A stretch of DNA of 64,000 bases, from NCBI RefSeq assembly GCF_008245225.1, contig NZ_VTAW01000001.1, positions 124,001 through 188,000 of the forward strand, read 5' to 3'. Numbering within the stretch: position 1 is the first letter of the stretch; each line of letters begins with the position of its first letter. Positions 52,362 through 59,384 of this stretch are shown in pieces. Position numbers and translations under genes: made by a program. The DNA comes from Natrialba swarupiae. GTDB lineage: Archaea > Halobacteriota > Halobacteria > Halobacteriales > Natrialbaceae. Under the pieces are notes generated by a model, which was given only the letters and a program-made list of their open reading frames with translations, had not been told where the DNA came from and searched no databases.

Positions 52362-52643
52362 CTACTGCGGATCCTCGCGAAGTACCGATTCGATTATCTC
52401 GAGTTCGGCCTTTCGGAACGGACGGTCGGCGTCGTCCGGATCGTCGTTCAGTTCGCCGATCGTCGAGCGGATTCCCGCACGCATCTGTGACTTCGGCGGG
52501 AGCGGGTTCGTCTCGATCTCGTCGCCGACGGCCTCGCAGATCGCGGCGAGCGATTCTTTCGTAAACGCGGTCGACTCGATGCGCTCGTATCTGCCCACGG
52601 CGAGTCGGATCTCGTTTCGGAGCTCGTCGACGGTTCGTGTCAT
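52362..52643 (-). CDS. Small helical haloarchaeal protein (93 aa)
   Basis: A 93-residue acidic, mainly helical protein: TVDELRNEIRLAVGRYERIE, FTKESLAAICEAVGDEIETN, then PFRKAELEIIESVLRED. It has the look of a small conserved haloarchaeal family but I cannot name it. The ATG at 52643 is the first in frame. It is convergent with the lipoprotein gene, 22 nt apart. Confidence 0.65.
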   Translation of the reverse strand: MTRTVDELRNEIRLAVGRYERIESTAFTKESLAAICEAVGDEIETNPLPPKSQMRAGIRSTIGELNDDPDDADRPFRKAELEIIESVLREDPQ

Positions 52644-52752
52644 ATTGGACGAACGACCGGGGTCGTCGTGTAGGTTCCGGTCATCCGCTCTGTGACTCGG
52701 CTACTATCGCCACTCTCGCTGGCCGTCGACGGTGACGTCCGAAACGGATCGG

Positions 52753-53769
52753 TTACGTCGACCGTCCGAACGGATCCACGTCCTCGAAGGCGGCTCTGAC
52801 GCGCTCGATCGCCGACGCCGACTCCCCGTCGGCGATCGCGAGAACGGTGCGAACGCGTGCCTTCCAGGGCGGGAGGTCGCCGCCGCCGATCGCGCCCGCT
52901 GCGTGGAGCGTTTCCCCGCCGCCGGGGCCGCCGTACAATCCGGCGGTCTCACCCTCGTAACAGCGAGACGTGAGCACCACGGGAACGTCGGCGGAGAGCG
53001 CCGCCTCGAGGGCGGACCCGAGTTCACCGGTCGTATTTCCGAGCCCGGTCCCGGCGACGACGACGCCGTCGACCGCGTCGGCGGAGAGCGCACGTTCGAC
53101 CTGGCGTCCGTCGGTTCCCAGCGCGTTCGTCACGATCTCGACGCGGACGTCAGGATCGAGACGCGCGCCGGGGATCGGACTCGAGTACCGGCCCGGTTCG
53201 CGCAGGAGTCGTAGTCCTGCCGGGGTTCGCTGCGCGACCGGTCCCGCGCCGGGCGAACTGAACGTCTCGAGTTTGCTCGTGTGGGATTTGACGACCCAGC
53301 GGGCGGCGTGGACCGCGTCGTTGAACGCGAGATACGAGCCGCCGGCGTCGCGAAAGCGCTCGTCGACGGCGGTTCGAACCGCCAGCTCGAGGTTCGACGG
53401 GCCGTCGGTTCCGAGTTGATCGAACGGCCGCTGTGCCCCGGTGAAGACGACCGGGAGGTCGCGCTCGGCGACGACGTCGACGTAGTAGGCCGACTCGGCC
53501 ATCGTGTCGGTGCCGTGGGTGACGACGACCCCGTCGACGTCTCCGGCCGCCTCGACGCCATCGACGATCCCCGTCGCGTTCTCGGCGTCCATCTGAAAGC
53601 CCGAGCGCTGGCAGATCGGTTCTACCGAGAGGGCGGCGTGGTCGGCGAGTTCGGGGACGGCGTCGACGAGATCCTTGCCCGTGACCGTGGGCGTTTTCCC
53701 GGTCTCGTCGGCGTTGTCGGCGGTGCTCGCGATCGTGCCGCCCGTCGTGAGGATGCGGACCCGTGCCAT
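52753..53769 (-). CDS. ansA: L-asparaginase
   Basis: A 338-residue asparaginase. The two catalytic Thr lie in VRILTTGGTIASTADNADET (first) and GVVVTHGTDTMAESAYYVDV (second, with the Asp of the TDT motif). VVFTGAQRPFDQLGTDGPSN and VVVAGTGLGNTTGELGSAL are further family blocks. It hydrolyses asparagine to aspartate and ammonia. No signal peptide, so cytoplasmic. I start at the ATG at 53769 (MARVRILT) because the 55 upstream codons are basic and come near repeat copy C. Some archaeal homologues belong to GatD of the tRNA amidotransferase; the size and missing GatD N-domain speak against that. Confidence 0.88.
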   Translation of the reverse strand: MARVRILTTGGTIASTADNADETGKTPTVTGKDLVDAVPELADHAALSVEPICQRSGFQMDAENATGIVDGVEAAGDVDGVVVTHGTDTMAESAYYVDVVAERDLPVVFTGAQRPFDQLGTDGPSNLELAVRTAVDERFRDAGGSYLAFNDAVHAARWVVKSHTSKLETFSSPGAGPVAQRTPAGLRLLREPGRYSSPIPGARLDPDVRVEIVTNALGTDGRQVERALSADAVDGVVVAGTGLGNTTGELGSALEAALSADVPVVLTSRCYEGETAGLYGGPGGGETLHAAGAIGGGDLPPWKARVRTVLAIADGESASAIERVRAAFEDVDPFGRST

Positions 53770-53871
53770 CGTGCTCGGATAGGTCTCTGCGAGGCCGTAA
53801 GTAACCGCGGTCTCGGTGCTCCGTCGCTCTCGATCCGTCTCGTCCCATCCGACGTCGAATTGCGCTGTGCG

Positions 53872-53952
53872 ATACGGGTTACTGTCTGTCGGTACCGCAG
53901 AACCCGCGACCCGTCTGCGGATTCGCCGGTCCATCGGGACGACAATCCGTAT
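53872..53952. repeat. 81-nt hairpin repeat, copy C
   Basis: Starts ATACGGGTTACTGTC and ends GACGACAATCCGTAT; the inner pair is CCGCAGA/TCTGCGG. It is exactly 81 nt, like copies A and B. It lies in the divergent gap between ansA and the ferredoxin gene, so here it is upstream, not downstream, of genes. Confidence 0.7.
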
Positions 53953-54104
53953 GCGTCTCTGCCCGCGGATCTCGAGCCGAGCGTTCTCGTATATAAACTG
54001 CCGATCTCGGTGCGATCTCGGGATCGGACGGAGACGCCTGTTTCACACGAATTTAGGAGGACCTAGCTCGAGACGCCGTTCGCTCGAGTTTAAAAAGCGT
54101 CCGT

Positions 54105-54466
<362 letters not shown>

Positions 54467-54516
54467 TCAGCGGAATCCGCGAAAAGACGGCGTTATACGA
54501 ACGACAACTGGCCGTA

Positions 54517-54681
54517 TTACTCCGCGCGATCGACGTCGACTTTCTCCTTGAGCGTCTCGAGCCCGTCGCTCTCGGCGAGTTCCTGCAACCGCTCGCGGAA
54601 ATGTTCCTCGCAGAGACCGACCTTGACGCCGTCGGATTCGGCGGCGAAGGCGGCCGTGCGGTCGCAGTAGTGGCAGTTCAT
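54517..54681 (-). CDS. DUF6757-type small zinc-finger protein (54 aa)
   Basis: A 54-residue protein: MNCHYCDRTAAFAAESDGVK, then GLCEEHFRERLQELAE and a helical tail ending DVDRAE. The C..C / C..H pattern (CHYC, CEEH) fits a mini zinc finger of a haloarchaeal family (DUF6757, number from memory). The long frame upstream is basic and unrelated. It is convergent with the ferredoxin gene. Confidence 0.75.
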   Translation of the reverse strand: MNCHYCDRTAAFAAESDGVKVGLCEEHFRERLQELAESDGLETLKEKVDVDRAE

Positions 54682-54725
54682 ACCACCCCGTATGAACTCG
54701 GGTACATTGAACCCTCCGCTCTCGG

Positions 54726-55517
54726 TTACGATGGACGGTATCTTTGCGACAGTTCGAGTCGGTCGTACTCGTCCCGCGAGAGTCCGGCCAGACCCAGCGT
54801 ACCTTCGTGAGCGTCCGAGCCACCGGTTACGAGCAGATCGTGTCGGTCGACCGTTTGTTCGACTCGCGCGAGATCGACCACACGGTCGTAGGGGTAGTGT
54901 ACTTCGACCGCGTCTAACGTCGTCGCTCGAGCGAGTGCCCCCTCGAGGTCGTCGTACCGAAGCGGATGCGCCAGCGAGACGAGTTCGGCCGCCTCCGAGA
55001 GCACCTCGCGTCCGCGCTCGAACGAGGGGATTTCGCGGGCGACGAAACACGGACAGTCCGAGCCGATGAGGTGGTCGAACGCTTCCTGATAGTCGTAGTT
55101 GGCGTCGGGGTGGTCGTCGACCGCTCTCGCGACGTGAGGACGACCGAACCCCTCGTTCGCGGTCAGACGCAGATCGACGCCGAGGCGGTCCTCGACGCAG
55201 TCGACGATCGCCCGTCCGCGCTCGATGCGGTTCGTTTGAATCCGATCGGTTATCGCCGTGACCTCCTCGTTCGGCTCGATCCCGTACCCGAGCAAGTCGA
55301 GGCGCTGCCCGTCGTCGGCCTCGACGCGGAGTTCGATCCCGTGGACGATCGTCACTCCCTTACGCTCTATCAGTGGCTCGTCGAAGGGCTGTACCCGATC
55401 GTGGTCGGTTACGGCGACGACGTCCACTCCGGCGCGTCCGGCCGCCGCGGGGACCTCCTCGAGTTCCAGACTGCCGTCCGACCGGGTCGTGTGGACGTGC
55501 AGATCGGCGTAGGCCAT
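54726..55517 (-). CDS. PHP-domain phosphoesterase
   Basis: A 263-residue PHP protein. Metal ligands: ADLHVHTTRSDGSLELEEVP (H-x-H), VVAVTDHDRVQPFDEP (DHD), HGIELRVE (E), VSLAHPLRYDD (H) and TGGSDAHEGTLG (D-x-H) at the C-terminus. Such stand-alone PHP enzymes hydrolyse phosphate esters (for example nucleotides or 3',5'-bisphosphates). The C-terminal domain after residue 180 is helical. It stands near the ferredoxin and DUF6757 genes with no tight link. Substrate undecided. Confidence 0.85.
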   Translation of the reverse strand: MAYADLHVHTTRSDGSLELEEVPAAAGRAGVDVVAVTDHDRVQPFDEPLIERKGVTIVHGIELRVEADDGQRLDLLGYGIEPNEEVTAITDRIQTNRIERGRAIVDCVEDRLGVDLRLTANEGFGRPHVARAVDDHPDANYDYQEAFDHLIGSDCPCFVAREIPSFERGREVLSEAAELVSLAHPLRYDDLEGALARATTLDAVEVHYPYDRVVDLARVEQTVDRHDLLVTGGSDAHEGTLGLAGLSRDEYDRLELSQRYRPS

Positions 55518-55632
55518 AGCTCACCTGTATGCTGGGGGCGTATAGCGGTTTCTCTCCCGACCGGCTTCGGTCTCTAGAGGGATACTAGGAAACTAACCCC
55601 TACCCCAGCGCTAGTAATCCTACATGCACAAT

Positions 55633-55641
55633 GTTTATAAT
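55633..55641 (+). promoter_or_regulatory. TATA element of the DUF5789 gene
   Basis: GTTTATAAT is centred about 31 nt before the ATG at 55668, flanked by CAATG..CATTG as a small inverted repeat. It rules out the in-frame TTG at 55644. Confidence 0.5.
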
Positions 55642-55667
55642 CATTGTTCACCCAAGACAGAGATGTA

Positions 55668-55955
55668 ATGCTGCTCAACGGCACCGGCGAGGTCATCGAC
55701 GACTACGAGTATCCCGCAACGACCGAGGAACTGATGGCGGAACACGGGGACCGCGTCCTCGAACTCCCGAACGGAACCGAGACGGTCGAAGACGTACTCG
55801 CTCGCCTCGAGTCAGAAACCTTCCACTCCCCCGAAGACGCACGATTCGCCGTCTACTCTGCGGTCAGCGACAAGGCTATCGGCCGCGTCGGCTACAGCGA
55901 TCGTGATCCGACTCCGGTCGGCAGTCCGTACACGCCCGACGCCGTGTCGTTCTAG
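55668..55955 (+). CDS. DUF5789 family protein
   Basis: A 95-residue acidic protein: LLNGTGEVIDDYEYPATTEE, LPNGTETVEDVLARLESETF and AVSDKAIGRVGYSDRDPTPV. It matches the haloarchaea-specific family DUF5789 (helical, unknown function). The ATG at 55668 is supported by the promoter upstream. Its end overlaps by 4 nt the end of the tiny minus-strand frame at 55952. Confidence 0.82.
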   Translation: MLLNGTGEVIDDYEYPATTEELMAEHGDRVLELPNGTETVEDVLARLESETFHSPEDARFAVYSAVSDKAIGRVGYSDRDPTPVGSPYTPDAVSF

Positions 55956-56146
55956 GGACGGAACAGTTCTTTCTCGAGTCGGCGTCCGGCCGACTGCGTG
56001 GCGACAAAGCCGTCACGGACTCGGTTGTAGGTAGCGTCTCGCTCGAGCAACGAGTTCGACGAAACGAGGCCGACCGCGACCCACTCGTGTTCGGTGAAAC
56101 CGCTCGGAGAGCAATCGACCGGATCTCGAAACCGAGTGGCCGTCAT
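55952..56146 (-). CDS. Possible small protein (64 aa)
   Basis: A 64-codon frame: MTATRFRDPVDCSPSGFTEH, then VAVGLVSSNSLLERDATYNR. The composition is plausible, but its ATG is the last codon end of repeat copy D (CCGTATG), so the start may be accidental. It has no recognised domain and no upstream promoter other than the repeat. I keep it as uncertain. Confidence 0.4.
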   Translation of the reverse strand: MTATRFRDPVDCSPSGFTEHEWVAVGLVSSNSLLERDATYNRVRDGFVATQSAGRRLEKELFRP

Positions 56147-56226
56147 ACGGATTACTGTAGCGATTTACCGGTGAGACCGCCGTCCGGGTCGCGGTCTCAC
56201 CGGAAACGATCGACAGTAAACCGTAT
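56145..56226. repeat. 82-nt hairpin repeat, copy D
   Basis: The best-preserved copy. Ends ATACGGATTACTGT and ACAGTAAACCGTAT are inverted repeats; the centre has a perfect 13-bp pair CCGGTGAGACCGC/GCGGTCTCACCGG. It ends on the first base of the stop codon of the minus-strand DUF5784 gene, directly downstream of that gene. Confidence 0.75.
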
Positions 56227-57233
56227 CAGTCCAGAAACTCGAGCGCGTCGGCGAGTTCGAGCGGGACCGCACCTTTTCGGTACCCTTCGACGTGACCGTT
56301 CGGGCGGGCGCGGTAGACCACTGCGGGGCGGTGACGGACGTCCGGTTGTTCGGCGCGGACGGCGTTCCAGGTGTCGTCGCGAAACGACGAGCAGTCGACG
56401 AACAGGACCGCGCCGCCGCCGTGTTCGGCGAGTTGGCCGTTGACTTTCGTCTCGGCGGTGTCGCGGACTGCGGCGACGGGGCCCGACGCCGCACGGTTTT
56501 TCGGCGGTTGCGGGCGGGTCACTTCGACGAGGACGTTCGTGTCACCGTTCCGGGCGCGGAAGTCGAGTGAGTGGCCGGTCGTGACCTCGATCTCGGGAAC
56601 GACGTCGTAGCCGGCGTCGGTCAGGATCTTCGCGGCGACGAACTCGCCCATCGCGGCGCTCATCCGCACCCGATCGACGTGATCGCTCGTACCCAGCTTT
56701 CCGGCCATGACGTGTCTGTACTCGTCGAGGACGCCCGTCGAGAGGAAGTCCTCGAAAAAGCGCGTCGTTTCCCGGCGACCCGCGTCGGGGAAGCCAGCGG
56801 CGTGTTCGCGAAAGAACGACCGGGTCGACTCGCGGCCGTCCTTGGACATAAACACCGGCAGGAAAAACCACGAGATGTACGGATAGTCGGCGAGCCAGGG
56901 GTCCTCCTCGTGAAGCGTCGCGAGCAGCTCCCGCTGGGTCCACCGGGAGACGCGATACGGAATCTCCCGCCAGCCGAACTTGTCAGTCTTCCACAGCGCA
57001 GACGGCGTCTCCGTGTTGCCCATCCAGTAGGCCTCGCCGTCCGTTCGTGCGAACAACGCGAGGTCCTCGTTTTGCATCTCGAATCGGTGCGTCTCCCATC
57101 TACCCCCGATATCGAACTCAGGGCTCACCGACTGCGCGCCGATGTTCGACCGCAACGGCTGTAGAATCTTCCGTCGAACGCGTTGCTCGCTCCAGTCCGT
57201 GGGCGAATAGCGAAAGCGAAGCGGCTGAGCCAC
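56226..57233 (-). CDS. DUF5784 family protein, possibly nuclease-like
   Basis: A 335-residue protein of the haloarchaeal family DUF5784: PLRFRYSPTDWSEQRVRRKI at the start, then ALFARTDGEAYWMGNTETPS. The C-terminal third has VPEIEVTTGHSLDFRARNGD and NVLVEVTRPQPPKNRA, which fits the E..D..ExT/K pattern of PD-(D/E)xK nuclease folds, then AVLFVDCSSFRDDTW. A nuclease role is inference from this pattern. A small inverted repeat (GACCTAC-GCC-GTAGGTC) lies just before its start, at 57238-57254. Its stop codon abuts repeat copy D. Confidence 0.78.
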   Translation of the reverse strand: MAQPLRFRYSPTDWSEQRVRRKILQPLRSNIGAQSVSPEFDIGGRWETHRFEMQNEDLALFARTDGEAYWMGNTETPSALWKTDKFGWREIPYRVSRWTQRELLATLHEEDPWLADYPYISWFFLPVFMSKDGRESTRSFFREHAAGFPDAGRRETTRFFEDFLSTGVLDEYRHVMAGKLGTSDHVDRVRMSAAMGEFVAAKILTDAGYDVVPEIEVTTGHSLDFRARNGDTNVLVEVTRPQPPKNRAASGPVAAVRDTAETKVNGQLAEHGGGAVLFVDCSSFRDDTWNAVRAEQPDVRHRPAVVYRARPNGHVEGYRKGAVPLELADALEFLD

Positions 57234-57364
57234 ATCGGACCTACGCCGTAGGTCGGGATACGTGTTACGAGCGAGACGCCACCGTTTCTACCTGCTTCCG
57301 TCGCTGAAACCTGATGGACCGTTACATTGATATGCGTTACCGTCCTACAGTGTGTGTACCTACC

Positions 57365-57538
57365 ATGTCAATGGGTGCCTATGACGAAGATGAACACGAG
57401 CGCCGCGAACAGCAGGCCTCGAGAGTAGATGCGGATTTCGACGACGAGCGGACCATCTATCACGGCCAGGTCGAGTACGACTCCGGCGACTCCGCGGAAG
57501 CGCTGCTGAACAAGTTCGAGGAGATCAAATCGGAGTAG
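57365..57538 (+). CDS. DUF5786 family protein (57 aa)
   Basis: A 57-residue acidic protein starting MSMGAYDEDEHERREQQASR and ending SGDSAEALLNKFEEIKSE. It matches the short haloarchaeal family DUF5786, with a conserved N-terminus and C-terminal helix. I choose the ATG at 57365; the frame opens 17 codons earlier in non-acidic sequence. Function unknown. Confidence 0.78.
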   Translation: MSMGAYDEDEHERREQQASRVDADFDDERTIYHGQVEYDSGDSAEALLNKFEEIKSE

Positions 57539-57637
57539 TGGTTGCAGCCCCGATTTCTGTCGGTTCCCCCTCGCCGCGAGCCGGTGGCTTCTCCTCTCGA
57601 ATCGACGGCCGTCGGACTCGAGGTGTCGGACACTACC

Positions 57638-58591
57638 TCACTCGTCATCGAGGGCATCCCATCCCGGCGTCTCCGGTGCACCGCGAGCGACCTCGACGTC
57701 GGCTGCGACCCTCGGCGACGGTACCGGTTCGTCCGCGTTCGCCCGACGCTGCTGCCACTCGGCGATCGCGGGACCGATCCACGACTCGCGTCGACTATCG
57801 CGGTCGTCTTCTCCCGGTGATCCACCATTCACCGTCTCGAGCGCTCGCTCCCTGGCCCGTTCGTAGTGGTGGTCCGAAATCGCGACCGTCCCGGGACTCG
57901 AGGCGGCCGCGACGGCGATCGTCTCCGCGCGGTCCTCGGCGGTCGTCGTTCCCGACGCCAGTCGCTCGATGGTGCCCTCGAGTGCCGCCGGTTGGGGGTG
58001 ACAGAAGAGCTTCTCGCCGATCGCCGCGTTGCCGAGCACCAGTCCATCGAGGTCCTTCGTGACGCTCACATCGAGCAGGCGGTCGCCGCCGAAGGTCTCC
58101 TCGACGCGTCCACACTCCGTCGTCGCCTCAAGTGTGAGGGTGTGTGCCGGGTAGGCACCACACTCCTGGGGAAACAACGCGCCGCCGTGGACGCGACACT
58201 GGAGCGTCGTCGGATCGAGGAAGACACAGGCCGGCAGCCACGACGGCTCCTCGCGGCCGAACGGCGCGACGGGTTTGGGCGGTTTTCGGAGGCCGACGAA
58301 GAAGACCGGACGACCGGCGACTGCGGCCACCTGTCGGCCGTCGATCTCGACGCCTTCGCGCTCGTCTCGGGCATCCCAGAACCGTGGCGTCAGGGCGTCC
58401 GCGACGCCCTGATCGAGGTACGTCCGCACCGTCTCGCGGGTGAGCGCGACGAAATTCGGATCGTCGTCGATCGGATCTCGATTCCCGTCCCCGTCGCGAA
58501 TCGATCCGCGGGCACGATCGTAGGTTCGGTCCTCGAGCAGCCTTCGCCAGTCGAGACAACAGCCCGCACAGCCCTCGCAGTTCACCTCCAT
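57638..58591 (-). CDS. YkgJ-type cysteine-cluster protein
   Basis: A 317-residue protein. It starts MEVNCEGCAGCCLDWRRLLE, with the Cys cluster CEGCAGCC, and continues with Cys in ACVFLDPTTLQCRVHGGALF and PQECGAYPAHT, the YkgJ (UPF0153) set that may bind Zn2+ or an Fe-S cluster. A hydrophilic C-terminal tail of about 60 residues follows. YkgJ proteins are unknown in function. The ATG at 58591 places the Cys cluster at the N-terminus, as in the family; the frame's five earlier codons are dropped. Confidence 0.82.
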   Translation of the reverse strand: MEVNCEGCAGCCLDWRRLLEDRTYDRARGSIRDGDGNRDPIDDDPNFVALTRETVRTYLDQGVADALTPRFWDARDEREGVEIDGRQVAAVAGRPVFFVGLRKPPKPVAPFGREEPSWLPACVFLDPTTLQCRVHGGALFPQECGAYPAHTLTLEATTECGRVEETFGGDRLLDVSVTKDLDGLVLGNAAIGEKLFCHPQPAALEGTIERLASGTTTAEDRAETIAVAAASSPGTVAISDHHYERARERALETVNGGSPGEDDRDSRRESWIGPAIAEWQQRRANADEPVPSPRVAADVEVARGAPETPGWDALDDE

Positions 58592-58761
58592 ACTCGTCGC
58601 TATCACGTCGATCGATTTATACTATCGGCCGGTTCGACCGACCCGGCGACGCTCGCTCGCTTTCGAGGGAGGACTGACCGGCACGGATCGGCGTCGAGTC
58701 GCCCGGAACTCGACTCGTTCGTGGGACAACGACTTTCACCGTTCGGAACCGACGTCCGGCT

Positions 58762-59004
58762 ATGGCAACGGACTCCTGTGACGGCTGTGGCCGATCGGTG
58801 TCGCTCGCCGGCGGTATCGCCAACATCTGGACCTTCGGCGAGGACGACGGCAGCGACGGCACCGCGATGACACTGGAGTTCGAAGACGGGACCTCACACT
58901 TGCTGTGTTATCCCTGCATTGGGGCACTCCCGGACGATCCGACTGCCGCGGACGTCGACCGACTCGAGCAGGTCGACGAGGAAACCTCTCGGCTCGCGGA
59001 GTGA
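58762..59004 (+). CDS. Small zinc-binding haloarchaeal protein (80 aa)
   Basis: An 80-residue acidic protein with CDGCGRSVSLAGGIANIWTF and a second Cys pair LLCYPCIGALPDD, making one four-Cys metal site. AMTLEFEDGTSHLLC between them looks like a beta strand pair. It fits a haloarchaeal DUF family (possibly DUF7561, from memory). No neighbour suggests a job. The ATG at 58762 is the only sensible start. Confidence 0.72.
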   Translation: MATDSCDGCGRSVSLAGGIANIWTFGEDDGSDGTAMTLEFEDGTSHLLCYPCIGALPDDPTAADVDRLEQVDEETSRLAE

Positions 59005-59077
59005 CCGCTCTCTTCGCTCGAGGACGACCGAGGACGACACCAGCGACGTCGAATACGGTCACGCTTGCGTAGGTGCT

Positions 59078-59170
59078 GGGTGACAGGAACGAGTTGGGTG
59101 ACGAGGATGGACGGCGTGACGAGGTCGGGGAGTGGTGACGAGGATGGGGTGACAGGGCTGGATGGCGTGT
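59078..59170 (+). repeat. G-rich degenerate tandem repeat
   Basis: Five or so units related to GGTGACGAGGATGG (GGGTGACAGGAACGAG, GGGTGACGAGGATGG, GTGACGAGGTCGGG, GGTGACGAGGATGG, GGTGACAGGGCTGG) follow one another with 14 to 20 nt spacing. It lies next to the 3' side of the tRNA-like element on the other strand. No coding role seen. Confidence 0.6.
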
Positions 59171-59187
59171 CGAGAGACGACACTGGA

Positions 59188-59280
59188 GCGGAAGGGGTGG
59201 GATTCGAACGCCACGAGGCAGTGATGCCGCCGCGGACCCGGAGGGCACCGCGGTGCTCTCCCGCTGAGCGACCCTTCCGC
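59188..59280 (-). tRNA. tRNA-like element, probably aberrant or pseudo-tRNA
   Basis: Read on the minus strand: a perfect 9-bp terminal helix (GCGGAAGGG with CCCTTCCGC), a canonical D arm (GCTC-AGCGGGA-GAGC), a T-loop-like GTTCGAATC, and a GGCA-TCAC-TGCC hairpin resembling the long variable arm of Leu/Ser tRNAs. Two parts do not fit. The anticodon arm closes as CCGCG/CGCGG with a 14-nt loop, so no anticodon is assignable. The T stem (GTGG/CCAC) has one extra base. It may be a decayed tRNA, one with an unusual intron, or a tRNA-like RNA. Immediately downstream (minus strand) comes TCCA, like a discriminator and CCA. Confidence 0.5.
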
Positions 59281-59384
59281 AGTAGATCTATGGCGCGATT
59301 CGGTGTTTGTAATCGGCCGGCTACCGCCGGGTAGCCGGTCCCTTCCAGCGTGGCGGTCCGTAGCCTTTAGGGTGTGACCGCGCC

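Noticed and set aside
59078-59170. CRISPR-like array
   Set aside because: The units are 14-20 nt, degenerate, without unique spacers of constant length, and no cas genes are present.
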